A DNA stretch of 64,000 bases. Origin: Endomychus coccineus. Lineage: Eukaryota > Arthropoda > Insecta > Coleoptera > Endomychidae. The notes beneath the pieces were generated by a model. That model searched no databases. It saw only the letters and a list, made by a program, of their open reading frames with translations, and was not told where the DNA came from. Every line of letters starts with the position of its first letter. Within the stretch, counting starts at the first letter, position 1. A program made the translations under genes and the position numbers. The stretch is taken from assembly GCA_958510875.1 (NCBI GenBank), contig OY294067.1, positions 55,564,039-55,628,038 on the forward strand, in the 5' to 3' direction. Positions 41,401-52,843 of the stretch are shown here, piece after piece.

Positions 41401-43570
41401 TATCAATAGTGTGATAATTTTTCATGTCATTAGATTTTATCTCAACAATTACTTGTTTTGGAACTATTAGTTGTGTGAAATTAAAAAAAATGACTGTTCT
41501 GGCGGATATAAGAACAAGAGCCAGATTTAATTCTACATCTTAGAGTTGCTGCCTGTGAACAGCTCACGAACATCCCCCCATAAGATCGACGTAGTACCAA
41601 AAGGGTGGCGCATGAGTCGAGGGATGTTCTTTGGCACGTATACGACCGTGATTGAACGATATTGCGCCTAATCCTGACTTCCTGACAACATACGATTCAT
41701 GCGCCTGCTGGTGGCTGAGCGAGGGACTACGAGTTTGGTGACATGTAAGAGACTCATGTCAAACATAGAGATTCCAGACTTGTATATACGACCGTCCATA
41801 CCTACATAAATCTAAGTCTCTATGGTTCGTGATCATAATAACAAATTTTAAACCCAAATGCAACTGTCTGAGGAATGTATTTAAAAGAAATTATAATTCA
41901 AATTTCACATCTGGCTCGAAGGACCACTATTATTCATCAACGGTTATTCTTGATGGACTATACATTTGTGCTATCTATTATATATGATTTGCATTTGCTT
42001 TAGAATAATGAATAAGATAGATAATTTACAGTTTCTACTGTAAATAATATTTACTTTATTTATTTATTATCTAAATTCCTACTTGTCTAATTAATTATAA
42101 ACATATGAATAAAAATAAAAAACCGTATATAATAAAAACATAGAATGTAGAAAAGTGTAAACATAGATAAGATGAAATCATAGAATGAACCACCACACTA
42201 TCTACTATTAGGGAAGTTTCATCGCCCAAGTTTATAGTTCAAGGGAAAATATACACCGAGAAATTTATCCAAGCAAGAAAATATTTTAATGTGAACATCT
42301 GAACGAACTACGTAAGTACATACAAGTAATTGTGAGAACGCCTTCATGCATTCTAATTGACGAATAAAAAGAATAAAAGAACGTTGGAATGTACTAACTG
42401 AATCGAACTAATGTTTGGACGAAAGTTTTACTCGAAATGATTTGAGATTACATCTAGCAACGACTAGTTCAAAGTACAGAGAAGAACTCTGGAAAAATAT
42501 ATCCTTTTAGCGGTGTTGAGCGGAATGACAATCTTTCGGATCGGTGGTTCGTGAAACTAGACGAACTGCTGGCTACAGTTGACTGCTTTCTAATCGAGCA
42601 AAATTTAATTTGCGAGTTTCCCCCTGGAGCTCGTCAAGGGCCTTGTGTGTTCATCAATGTTTCACCGTGTTTCCATACTGCCGATTTACACATGTACGGT
42701 GTAATCATTAGTAACCGGAATGTGTTTACCTATACTCTACTTGGTTTATCTCGCCATTTGTCGACGCTTCATCTGAATATCAATGTTGCCCTCAACCTGA
42801 TAATTTGTTACGTGCTTCTATCGGCTTAACTATTCAAATATCCACAGCTTCACTATACATTCAGTAATGAATGCTAACTCGATTAGTTTGCATTATATTA
42901 TTGATACCAACCAAAGACGAAATTAGTTCTCTAAATGTGCAATTGTGTTGGTAAGGAATATTTTGAATACATTTGGGTAGGTATTCAAATTGATTTACAA
43001 GTTTCAGCATGTAAGCTAGTGTCAGAAACTTCAACCATTGCGAGGTTTTAGCAATTAAAGAATATATTTAAGAACTATTCACAGGTCCTATATCAGGAGA
43101 TGTTAGTAAAATATGATACTTGATACCTGATTAAGTAAGGAAATACTCTAGGCTACCAACTTGGTGAAATTCGTATTGTGTTCTCTTGTTTTAAAATCTT
43201 AGCGTCATCCAGAAGGGATAAACGATGAAGAGTAGTAATAGTACAGTAAATCTATTAGGAAAAAATGTCCCAAGCTATTCTTTTTAATCCTTAGCGGGGC
43301 ATGTGACGTGCTTAAAACAAAAACTTCTGACCCCCTCCCATTTTTGGGTTATATCAAAATGGTTCTGGAGTTGATTTACCGCGAGAATAGTAGGTCGTAG
43401 AGAAAAATTTTGGTGGCAAACAATACAGAGAACAAGTAATATCTATAGTTTATCATATGCAGGCGCTACGCTAGAACCAAACCAAACATAGGCCTTCTTG
43501 AGAAATTTCCGTCATAGGGTTAGCCACATCAACTATGTCGTTTACTATCGATTTTGATACATAACTCTAT
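41401..43570. other. No gene confirmed; GC-richer island 41540-41765
   Basis: The island at 41540-41765 stands out by base composition. On the - strand it reads NIPRLMRHPFGTTSI and ARDYEFGDM-like text in different frames, without a known family. The frame 42551-42829 (+) has 92 codons and no recognised domain. The rest is AT-rich. Confidence 0.3.
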
Positions 43571-43745
43571 GTGGTGGTTGACAGCGTTAGCTCTGATTCC
43601 GAGAAAATGGCTATCAACGCTAGTATTTCACAAGTATCTGTATTGGCACCTACTTTGTTTGTACTCCATATTAACTATCTCCCTGGGAGTGACCCCCATC
43701 CTGGTGTATTCCACTCACTTCTAGATGGGAGTAATTGGGGTATAA
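43571..43745 (+). pseudogene. LINE reverse transcriptase palm fragment
   Basis: The frame has MAINASISQVSVLAPTLFVL followed by HINYL, a mutated form of the LINE block (V/I)NAGVPQGSVLSPTLFLLHIND. It is followed by a damaged catalytic box (HSLLDGSNW where HSFADDS is expected). The element is probably the same family as 46500-47330, whose text continues where this stops. The Tc1/mariner-like element at 44925-46147 and other DNA separate them. Confidence 0.75.
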
Positions 43746-43847
43746 AAGGGCTAGCGGCGCGGCCGCGAGTCAGTCTACCTAGGGAAGACGTATTTCAACG
43801 GTTGAAATATATCTCAGTAAGTTCCAAGGAAATAATAAGCCATTAGA

Positions 43848-43918
43848 TATTGCGGGCCGGATTGATGACACTGGCGGGCCGGATTGATGACACTGGCGGG
43901 CCGGATTTGGCCCTCGAC
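43848..43918. repeat. GC-rich 22-bp tandem repeat, two and a half units
   Basis: GCGGGCCGGATTGATGACACTG occurs twice in tandem (43852-43895), followed by GCGGGCCGGATTTGGCCC. GGGCCGGATTTGGCCC-type text is common near ends of hAT elements (recollection, not verified). It is an isolated GC island in AT-rich DNA. Confidence 0.55.
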
Positions 43919-44924
43919 TGTAGTTTGGAGATTTCTGATCTAGAGGAAACTTATCACTTATGTATCTGGCGAAAGCTAACAATAAATATCTATTCAATCT
44001 TCAATTGTTGCTCTCATACTACTATAGATTACTCTCCTCTATTGAGGAGTGTAGTATCTCTACATTCCGTTACAGTTTCTGGAAACGTCAAATACTTGAA
44101 TAAGAATGAAGCAGTTCAGTGATAAGTATCTGTTTGAAATCGAATTAAAAGTTGGTAGTATAATACTTTTTCTCTCATCAGAATGACATAGATCTCAATT
44201 TTGTCCCGAGTTGAATTTAATTATATAAATGAAGTTCAAGAGAAACAATTACTAAAGTTATCTTGCGTTTCTGGTTATTCTGAACTCTGACTGTATTTTA
44301 TCTCAGGCCAAAATGTGTCCTAAGTTAAAACAATAAATTATGAAACTATTCTGTACGTCTCTTGGGAAGTTTTAGAACATTTCTGTAGGTTACAGCAACA
44401 GCTCACCATTAATAAATCTTGGATGAAGCGAAATAATCGTTGGAAAGAACTAGGATGATCATTGCAGATTTTACTTCATTTACATTCACAGAATATTAGT
44501 TTTGAACAAATCGAAATAAGTTAGATAGTCAAGTGTATTAACTCAAATAATTTCCAATATAGCTGATAAGTGCATATATCATACTTGGATTCTCCACTGA
44601 CCAAATGAAAAGCTTTTGAACCGCAGAAATCATTTCGTTTATTTCATTATTTGAGGTACATGTCATGTGTCATGCTGTTTACACTTTCCAACCTAAATGT
44701 AAGTATTTTGTCATATCAACATTAAACATGAGACTTCCAATCACATCAGATGAGGGATATGATATTAATAATAATGTTGGAAGCAACTATCTGCCTCTGG
44801 ATCTTGACATCAGTCTTTGCTATAAATACGTTATTTATACAAACCACGGCAAAAAATGTCAAATGTTAAAAAATATATAGATAATGAAATACAACACAAC
44901 TTAAAATTTTCTCATATTCCATAG
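43919..44924. other. No gene seen
   Basis: AT-rich spacer. The frames at 43850-44122 and 44665-44880 show no domain. Confidence 0.3.
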
Positions 44925-46147
44925 TAAAGGGTTTTTCCATTAATAGTTACCGGATGTTTGCGGGGTACTTAACATGGGGTGTCATGATTTGATGACAGCA
45001 TCATTACAAGGTTTGCACAAGTGTAAACATGTAGCGATACACATTAGAGCAGCGTGCTTGCATCGTTAAAACCTATTGTAATATGTATGTATATTCTGTA
45101 ATTAACACATTTCGCAGAATTCGTGATTACTCCGGTCCACATAATCGCCAAAGGGAAAAAACTTTTCGTAATATTGTGCGCAAATTTGAAACTACAGGAT
45201 CTGTTCAAGAAGTGAAGGCACCACAATTACTCTGTGGAAACGTTCAGGTGAAAATATTGCGGCAGTTCCAGAAAGTGTATCTAAAATTCCAAAAATGTTC
45301 AATCCGTGCCGTTCCCAGCAATTGAGTCTTACTTAGACCACTACATGGCGAATATTAAGAAAAGATTTGGATCTCCATGCGTATAAGATCGAACTAATAC
45401 AAGAATTCAAGCCAACTGACCATAGGCAGCGTCAAAATTTTGTTAAAATTAGATTCTTCAAAATAAAGGAATTGATAATAACTTTTGCAAAAAAAGCCCA
45501 TTTCCACTTAAGTGGCTACGTAAACAACCAGAACTGCCGTATATGGGGCAGTAAAATCCAAGAGAACTCCACGAAAAGCCAAATAATTCAAAACGTGTCA
45601 CTGTTTGGTGTGCACTATGGGCTGAAGGCATGAATTGACCCTTACTTTTTTGAGGATGAACATTGTCAAGCACTTACGGTGGATGGTGAGCGTTATCGAA
45701 TGATGATAAACGACTTATTGAGGCCAGCGTTACGCAATATGAATTTTAACGATATGTGATACCAACAAGATGGTGCCACATGTAACACAGCTAAGGAAAC
45801 GATGTGCTTATTGCCTCCACAGTTCGAAGGGAGAATTCTTTCACGAAATGGCGATGTCAGCTGGCCATCTAGATCGTGTGATCTTACTCCGCTCGATGAA
45901 CCGAAGAACGAGATCCCACGGATAATTCGCGATGATGAACCGCCAATGTGCCCAAACGAAGCGAACATTTCTCGAAAAGAATTTTATCATGTTAGGGGAG
46001 CCGAGCAGGACGTTTGGCAGGTATTGTTTTTCATGTATAATTCTAAGTCATTGTTTTACAAATTAGAAAAAGGTATTGAAATTTTCCCACATAATATGTG
46101 TTTTATTTAATAATAAAATATGGTAACTCCTAATGGAAAACCCTTTA
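44925..46147 (+). mobile_element. Tc1/mariner-superfamily element
   Basis: The termini TAAAGGGTTTTTCCATTAAT and the inverse TAATGGAAAACCCTTTA enclose 1.22 kb, with TA at each end as the usual target. It holds one damaged + strand transposase frame. It is unrelated in sequence to the two D,D34D mariners. Confidence 0.88.
45083..46110 (+). pseudogene. Tc1/mariner-type transposase, frameshifted
   Basis: Order: HTH with TFRRIRDYSGPHNRQREKTF and RNIVRKFETTGSVQ (45105-45210); a second helix group in the damaged part to 45330; DLHAYKIELIQEFKPTDHRQ (45370-45430); KKAHFHLSGYVNNQNCRIWG (45490-45550), where the first catalytic Asp (normally SDEAHF) is lost; YQQDGATCN (about 45760-45785) with the second Asp; and RNGDVSWPSRSCDLTPLD (45843-45900) with the third acidic residue. 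Several stops and frame changes interrupt it. The C-terminal tail is present only in pieces. It is dead. Confidence 0.87.
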
Positions 46148-46499
46148 TAATTGATGATAATTGTTTCGTCACCCAGTGATATTTTGAAAGCGGCTTTGTA
46201 CATAAATTAAGTCCAATCCGTTTTTATGAGACTGCTAATATACAAACTGTGATGTCCTCAAAAGCGAAACTATAGTTACATTTATTTATTAAATTAGTGA
46301 AGATCGATTTTTTAATAGTTATTTTATTGAAGTTTAGAATGAATTTCCATGACGTAATGGCTGATTCTATTAATTTTTTTGATGAAGCCCTTTTGTATTT
46401 CAAATTTTGAATCTGAAGAAAAAATGAAGACTTAATTGTACAATTGCATCGCCAAAGGCGAAAAACTAATTCTTCTGGCCTGATCTGGATTTACATTCC

Positions 46500-47335
46500 C
46501 AGTTTAGACTTTGCACAGCTTGGCAGATGCAGATTATACCATCCAGTGAAGGCAGAGGAGCGAGACGGGGACAGGTTGACACAATTAATGGAGATCTGGC
46601 AAAGATTTTGAAATGGAGATTTGATAATCTAGTAGAGTTTGACGCAACTAAAACTCGAGCTTGCGTCTTCTCCAAGGAGGTGGATCTCACAATCCGTAAT
46701 ATGATGATGTCAGGTACAACTATTCTTTGAAGTCTTCCATAACAATCCTCCGGATCACCACCAACAGCACCCTCTCATGGGACGATCATGTGAGGTCCAT
46801 TGCGAAAACCGCTCCACAAAAGCTTGGTTTTCTATTTCGTGCCAAGAGCTACTTTACATCCCAGTAGCTCCTCATAATCTACAAAGCAAAGATTCGACCT
46901 ACTGTTCACATGTTTGGAATTCTGCTCCCAAACATAGACTGAAGCTTTTGAATACTATCTAGAAGAGCCAGTCGTTTGATTGATGATGTCACTTTTACGA
47001 GTTCATTGACCTCTCTAGAAGATCGTGGAAAGGTGGGAGATCTCTGAATTCTATAGATATTTCCATGGTCGGTGTTCATCAGAAATCTCGTTCCACTACG
47101 AGAGATTCCAAATAGGCAGACTAGACGAGCTCAAACTAGTCACCCCTTCACTGTCAAGCTCGAGACCGGCCGAACTTCTTCCTACCGGACTTTCTTTATT
47201 CACCGAACATCAAAGTTGTGGAACTCTTTACCTAGTGTCTATGTCCAGTGAGGTCTTTTCTGATGCAGATCCAAACTTTCGAGAAAAATTTCAATGCCTA
47301 CCCCGCATCGGAACACTTCGCCACTGACTTATACG
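46500..47335 (+). pseudogene. LINE reverse transcriptase, post-catalytic part
   Basis: TINGDLAKILKWRFDNLVEF followed by DATKTRACVFSKE (46577-46685) is the segment after the ADD box. Then, with frame changes, come WDDHVRSIAKTA-type residues (46780-46810), VEYCSHVWNSAPKH-type text (46905-46935; only TYCSHVWNSAPKH remains), YRYFHGRCSSEIS (47055-47090) and the C-terminal part to about 47335. The frames alternate, so no protein is possible. It is the family of 43571-43745. Confidence 0.85.
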
Positions 47336-47460
47336 ATGTTCTATGAACATTAGTAGTCTTTGTCCAGTAGATTCAAACTTTCAAGAAGAATTCCAATGCG
47401 TACCCCCACTCTGAACACGTTGCCACTGGCTCATACAATGTTAAATGAACATTGTAGATT
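47262..47460. repeat. Tandem duplication of about 105 bp at the LINE 3' end
   Basis: CAGATCCAAACTTTCGAGAA...TACGATGTTCTATGAACATT (47265-47353) is repeated as TAGATTCAAACTTTCAAGAA...TACAATGTTAAATGAACATT (47368-47455). Both units carry AATTTCAATGC/AATTCCAATGC and CGCCACTGACT/TGCCACTGGCT. The duplication includes the last LINE codons. Confidence 0.7.
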
Positions 47461-47942
47461 TTGCACTAGTGTAGTAAAAATATATAAACATATCTATTAG
47501 TTAGATACTTCTTCGCTTGATGAAGTTTGGTGTTGACGAGGATTGTACATTTTTCATGATGAAAGCCTATTTTGGAAAATTCTCAATTTTCGGTTATGTT
47601 CTTAAGAGCTGCAGGTGTTCAACGTTCAAATAGATTTCATGCAATCAACTTTATTGCTCATCATGTGAATAGTTGAGCTGAAACCATTGACTCTGAGGAA
47701 CTTGTTATAGTACCTAGTATGCCATTCACGGAATTTAAATTCGGTGATTATCCGATGTTATTCATACATTTTCTTATAGCTTTTGGAATGAAACTTGACA
47801 GAAAGCTTTAGAATCTTGGAATGTGAACAGTAGGATATAATCAGATTTGTTGAACGGACAGAAATATGAGCTATAAATAACAATTGAATAATCGTTTGGG
47901 ATGGAATTTGACTTGAACAACGTACTTAAATGAGTCTCTTAC
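47461..47942. other. No gene seen; intron of the gene with the 47943 exon
   Basis: AT-rich, no recognised motif. The exon at 47943-48115 (-) needs an acceptor at lower coordinates; I could not find the next exon. Confidence 0.3.
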
Positions 47943-48115
47943 CTTTTATTTCTTGGGTCGTCTCTGTGAGCTTTCGGTTTGTTTCATCGGGTGGATCGGG
48001 AATCAGCCTTAGAGAAATATTAAGAGGTCGTAAGCTTGCTGGACCGTGAAGCGTAACCAGGACAGCCGTCGTCTTGCCAGGTACAGCTAGTTCTGGGGCC
48101 ACCACGGAAAAACCT
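47943..48115 (-). CDS. Exon of a thioester/alpha-2-macroglobulin-like protein (MG1-like)
   Basis: On the - strand the acceptor TTATCTTTTCAG ends at 48116 and the donor AAAAG/GTAAGAG begins at 47942, both near consensus. The 173-bp exon is open in one frame: GFSVVAPELAVPGKTTAVLV, TLHGPASLRPLNISLRLIPD, then a charged tail PPDETNRKLTETTQEI. The pattern VVAP...PG....V.VT.H........N.SL is that of the first macroglobulin (MG1) domain that follows the signal peptide in TEP, CD109 and alpha-2-macroglobulin proteins, which act in extracellular protease trapping and innate immunity. Neither the signal-peptide exon (expected above 48115) nor later exons are found here, so the assignment rests on about 57 residues. 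Confidence 0.5.
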
Positions 48116-49199
48116 CTGAAAAGATAAACACATTATTACTAGGACGTTTTGATCTTTCCACCAAAATTTTATTCCTGTGTTATTTAGAAAACAATAGATT
48201 ACTTTGATTAATGAAATGCGTCTGAAGCCGACTTGTGTTTTGAAATCCAATTAAAACTGCAGAAAACATTGAATCGTGTGATTAGTTATGTATGGTTAAT
48301 TATCAAATTGATGTATTTGAAATGTATTGAATCCAGATAATTAAATACCTAAGATACTGTTCTATGATTTCACAAATCTTAATAACTATGATTATTTTAT
48401 GAATTATAGCTACTCTATGATTTACATTTCATTCCTGTTACTAACAACTAATCAAGTTAAGATAACTATGGAATTTAATTTCAAAATTAAAACACGTTTT
48501 AATCATATGAGGATACCTTAGGAACAGGTGCTTCGTATAATTTTCTACAAGAAATAGGTAGAACTAGTACGTTCTTATATGCACGCTGAATTGCGATGCG
48601 TCATAAACATTGAACGTAACCGGTAATGTCTACGTTCAGCTAATCTAATCGCTCCTCGAAGCCTCCGGTTGATGACGTCACACTTACATTCGAATTCAGC
48701 TGTTATGGCTTGTAGTATAGAGGGTTGGACAAGCTCAACCAAAATACCCTCAAACTTAATGATGTTTCAGGTGAACTGAAAAATCTTTACGTTGTTCTGG
48801 AAGATCAAGAAGGCATTAGACCGAGTTACAGAGTGAGCATTATTATGTTGGAACTGTTATAGCCTCTTGATATACTTAGTTGGGAGTAATTTCAGTCAAA
48901 TCAGGCATGATTATGGTTCCTTTTCGAATGAGAAATAGCAATTAACTTTTTTGATCAATTGATATTGAATTACCTGCGTCAGAGAATATTCAAAGACAAA
49001 AGTCAAAATATTCTGTTTATGATAGTATCTCACATTCTCAGAGCCAATCAAGGTTATTATCAAAATGGAAGATAATTAGATTCCCGACAAATAGTCACAT
49101 TCATTTATGACCTACAACCTTCTGTGAAAACCGGACTGCAACAAAAATCACGTAACTTTTCAGATGAATCGCTTCATTTTGACGTTTAAACAACATATC
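48116..49199. other. No gene seen; intron or flank
   Basis: Probably intron upstream of the 47943 exon. At about 48703 the - strand has GAAT/GTAAGTG, a good donor-like site with no supported exon before it. Otherwise AT-rich. Confidence 0.3.
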
Positions 49200-49367
49200 A
49201 AAACAATATTGATAACAATTTAATCACCCTTATCCAATAAAAGTACTATTAAATCTTTCGGTTACCGAGTAGCCATCATCAGAGCAAACTAAATTATAAA
49301 TCAAAATCTGTAAATACTAGTTGGGGATCTCAGTTGGAGATAAATCGGAATCAAATAAATTGGTTTT

Positions 49368-49703
49368 TCAATTATACATTTCCATCCCTTCTAAATTATC
49401 TAGATAATTGTCTGTACTGTGTTTTGAATGTTCTTGAGCAATGGTGTGACCTGTATTCAAAGTATTTTCGGCGACTGCTGATTTTTCATCATTATTTTTC
49501 TTTATATATGCATAATGTTCCTTATAACGAGTTAAAATGTTCCTTCTAGTTTGACCTACATAGCATTTTGAACACGACTCACAATTGATTTTGTAAATCC
49601 CGGATTTGTCGAAATCGGAAACGTTATCAAAAGTGCTGCCTAAACGATGTTTCAGCTCCTTCTTACGTCTATGAACTGGTTGTATTGCAAACTTAGAAAA
49701 CAA
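49368..49703 (-). pseudogene. GIY-YIG endonuclease of PLE-A
   Basis: The 111-codon frame starts with a basic linker (HRRKKELKHRLGSTFD) and then has GIYKINCESCSKCYVGQTRR, with both GIY and YVG boxes and the C-x2-C-x2-C group, and RYKEHYAYIKK. The last third, with AVAENTLNTGHTI and the end MEMYN, matches the endonuclease fold. The catalytic Arg and Tyr are kept; the late Glu is in LEGME. It is separated from RT by a frame change at 49703-49721. Confidence 0.88.
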
Positions 49704-49720
49704 ACTATGAAATTTATTAA

Positions 49721-50870
49721 TTACTGAAGAATGACTAGTGAAACTTGAATGAATTTTATTGAAGTGTTCGAAAGTAATGGCTCTAATTTGATTAGTTGGC
49801 TACGTTCTAATTTCCTTCTTTGTTTAGAAATTAAATTATAGTTCAAAGATTTGTGGTAACCATTGTCCAACGGAATTTGCTGAAGTTTCTCAACTTCGTT
49901 GTTATAATTTTGCTGGCTCAAAGGGACGTTCAAGAATCCTTGAACTAGACTATTAAACGGAGCAATTTTATATCTAAATGGTGTAGCTGAATCCGCCGGG
50001 GTATACATATTTGTTCGAATGGGTTTTCTGTATATGTCGAAATCCAAGTGATTACCATCTTTTATAATGTAGATATCAAGGAAAGGAAGCTGATTATCTG
50101 TTTCTATTTCGACAGTGAATCTCACTGGATCAAATTGGCTATTAAGCATGTTCAAAAAGCCATGTAACTCAAAATCTTTACTTGTAATCGCGAAAATGTC
50201 GTCATCATATCTATACCCAACTTTTGGAAACTGATTCATTTTGATTTTAAGGAGGGTTCAAGTTCGCTTGGAAAAATATTGGTCAAAAGAGGAGAGAGTG
50301 GATTGCCCATTGCACATCCGCTTGTTTGTTTTTTTGTAATTTTTTTTAAAAGTGAAATAATTTTGCTCCATAGATAAAGATAAGAATCACGTATTCTGTG
50401 CAGTTTCTTTTGGGGATATCAATATGCGAAAGCCATTTCTTCAGAATGTTTATCGACTCAGGGATTGGGGTATTTGTAAATAGTGAAACAACATCAAATG
50501 AAACGAGAGCATCACCAGGTTCAAGTTGGAAATTTTTCAATAAGTTCCAAAGAATTTTCCACAGACAAACTTGGTGCATCTTGGAAGTTGCTAAATTCCT
50601 TCACTAACCATTTTGCTATGTTATAGGTAGGACAATTATTGTTGGAAATGATTGGTCTCATGTAATTACCCGGCTTATGAATCTTAGGTAATCAATACAG
50701 TTTAGGAAGATTACAACTTAAAAATTTAAATTTGTATTTCAAATTATCGGAGTATCGACGTATTTTCAATATCATTAATCAGATCCTCCGTTGATAATTC
50801 CTTGGAATCAAATGCAAAATTTAAACCTTTATTTAACAAACCCATTTCTGTTTCATTGAAATTAATAGCG
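49721..50870 (-). pseudogene. Penelope-type reverse transcriptase, broken
   Basis: Blocks in order: LPKLY*LPKIHKPGNYMRPI (about 50715-50650; the Trp codon before LPKIHK is now TGA), the PLE-specific K-I-H-K loop; NCPTYNIAKWLVKEFSNFQD (about 50635-50585); LVSFDVVSLFTNTPI (about 50505-50460), the first catalytic Asp; a gap in which the region around the switch was altered (50345-50250); GYRYDDDIFAI (about 50225-50190), the YxDD box with the catalytic aspartates; PFLDIYIIKDGNHLDFDIYR (about 50095-50040) and IRTNMYTPADSATP. The last open frame 50239-49721 is 172 codons. A stop and at least two frame changes make it inactive. PLE RTs are related to telomerase. Confidence 0.9.
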
Positions 50871-50991
50871 ATTAATATATCCACATTGGAATTAATACCA
50901 AAAATCAAAAGATATTTGAAGGAGCAGTTTTTGTATTAATGTGTTTTTTAATCATTTGGCTGTACTGTGTACATGTACGATGGATTCGTTT

Positions 50992-51159
50992 CTACCAGAT
51001 AGAATCTTTGAACGTGGCATTCAGACATGATTGTCCATCACAATTGCTACAATTGATTTTTTTGCATCGGCAGTTTGCACCGCAACCTTTTGTACAATTA
51101 CAAAAAATTGTTTTGATGATATTGTCCGGCGAAGGTAGTAACAATGTTGTAACAGGCTC
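50992..51159 (-). pseudogene. Cys-rich domain fragment (same family as 58156-58257)
   Basis: The - strand frame from 51159 to the stop at 50992 reads EPVTTLLLPSPDNIIKTIFC, then NCTKGCGANCRCKK, INCSNCDGQSC and a short tail LNATFKDSIW. The layout L.P.....P.P...L..I.C.C..GC...C.C.K...C..C.G..C is the cysteine cluster found at the C-terminus of the gene in the long-TIR element, including the same leader (P-x-x-x-L/I-I/L-K-x-I-x-C-x-C). The middle part (G-x-x-C-x-x-x-C) is shortened here. TTTTCAG precedes it, which could be an acceptor. Eight cysteines in about 30 residues suggest metal binding (inference). No gene name is known to me. Confidence 0.6.
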
Positions 51160-51260
51160 CTGAAAATCTATTCAAATACCACCCTCACTGTTATAGATCT
51201 ATGCCTCTTTCCAGCCAGGTTTGTACCTGGTAATACACATGGTATATACTCGTATGTTTA

Positions 51261-52843
51261 GTTCAGTAAATGAAGGTATTAATATTTAAATTTTTTTGTT
51301 ATGAACCGATTTTGATCTGTGAGAGCTCATTTCCTTCGTACTGATGTCTAGAACAAATTACGGGGGTTTATTTTTCTGACTAATTGTTCATATTGTTGAT
51401 AAACAATAATAAGTGTTAAACAAATGCGTGTCTCAGAGCATTATAAGAAAAAATTAAAAAGTACAGGTTTTAAGCAAGTAATTGAATATTTTCAAAAGTT
51501 AAAGTAATAAACAAAGGTTCACAAAGCTTACTCAATGTTCATAAACAATTTGTTAATGAACCATTTTTGTTAATAAACAATTGGTTAATCTGGTCTGGTT
51601 ATGCGATTTTGGACTCGATTTCGGATATTTTTAACTCGATGAACACGAGTTCGGTAATATAATTGCAATAAATTGTTTATTTTATTTGTTAATAAACAAT
51701 TTATTAATTAACAAATAAACGAAAAAATGAAATTAGGTCTGGTTGTGCGATTTTGAACTCGATTTCGGATATTTTTAACTCGATGAACACGAGTTCGGTA
51801 ATATAATTGCAATAAATTGTTTATTTCATTTGTTAATAAACAATTTATTAATTAACAAATAAACGAAAAAATGAAATTAGGTCTGGTTATGCGATTTTGA
51901 ACTCGATTTCGGATATTTTTAACTCGATGAACACGAGTTCGGTAATATAATTGCAATAAATTGTTTATTTCATTTGTTAATAAACAATTTATTAATTAAC
52001 AAATAAACGAAAAAATGAAATTAGGTCTGGTTATGCGATTTTGAACTCGATTTCGGATATTTTTAACTCGATGAACACGAGTTCGGTAATATAATTGCAA
52101 TAAATTGTTTATTTTATTTGTTAATAAACAATTTGTTAATTAACAAATGAACGAAAAAATTAATTTAGGTCTGGTAATGCGATTTTGGACTCGATTTCGG
52201 ATATTTTTAACTCGGTGAACACGAATTCGGTAATATAATTGCAATAAATTGTTGATTTCATTTATTGATAAATAATTTGTTAATTAACAAATAAATGAAA
52301 AAATGGAATTAGGTCTGGTTATGCGATTTTGGACTCGATTTCGGACATTTTCAACTTGATGAACACGAATTTGGTGATATAATAATTGCAATAAATTGCT
52401 TATTCATATGTTAATAAAGAAATGGTATTTGTATTCGTGTTTATCGAGTTGAAAATATCCGGAGTCTAGTCCAAAATCGCATAAGCAGAGCTAATTTCAT
52501 TTTTTCGTTTATTTGTTAATTAACAAATTGTTTATTAACAAATTGTTTACTAACGAATGAAATAAACAATTTATTGCAATTATATTGCCCAATTCGTGTT
52601 CATCGAGTTGTTCATTACTTTAACACTTGAAACCTGTACTTTTTAATTTTTTCTTATGATACTCTGAGACACGCATTTGTTTAATACTAATTATTGTTTA
52701 TTAACAATATAAACAATTAGTCAGAAAAATAAACCCTCGCACCTCGGACATCATTACGAAGAAAATGAACCCTCACAGATCAAGATCGGCTCATAACAAA
52801 AAATTTAAATATTCAGGACGATTTTGGGCTTCATTTACTGGAC
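51261..52843. mobile_element. Foldback element with 144-bp tandem core
   Basis: The left arm from GTTCAGTAAATGAAG (51261) and right arm to CTTCATTTACTGGAC (52843) are inverted. They include AATATTTAAATTTTTT, GTTATGA(A/G)CCGA, AACAAATGCGTGTCTCAGAG and AAGAAAAAATTAAAAAGTAC. They are about 240 bp each; the right arm is then extended by a reverse copy of the tandem unit (about 52440-52600). Between the arms lies the 144-bp array. No ORF. Confidence 0.86.
51594..52440. repeat. Tandem array, unit exactly 144 bp, six units
   Basis: TCTGGTTATGCGATTTT-type starts are at 51594, 51738, 51882, 52026, 52170 and 52314, that is five consecutive spacings of 144. Each unit contains ACTCGATTTCGGATATTTTT, ACTCGATGAACACGAGTTCG (with a small palindrome CTCG..GAACACGAG), AATTGCAATAAATTGTTTAT and the inverse ATAAACAATTTATT. 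The first three to four units are almost identical; the last two have more changes. Confidence 0.93.

Larger units (their letters stand above)
49200..50940 (-). mobile_element. PLE-A, longest copy (RT, GIY-YIG, tail)
   Basis: On the - strand from about 50940 to 49200: an N-terminal part (LNKGLNFAFDSKELSTEDL, about 50830-50770), RT, connection, GIY-YIG endonuclease and a non-coding tail. The tail contains TTTAATCACCCTTATCCA and a hammerhead-like motif (CTGATGATGGCTACTCGG, then TAACCGAAAGA) at about 49250-49285. The 5' end is lost or abuts the Cys-rich fragment at 50992. No target duplication is identified. Confidence 0.87.

Noticed and set aside
42551..42829. 92-codon + strand frame
   Set aside because: Random-looking composition with no recognised motif.
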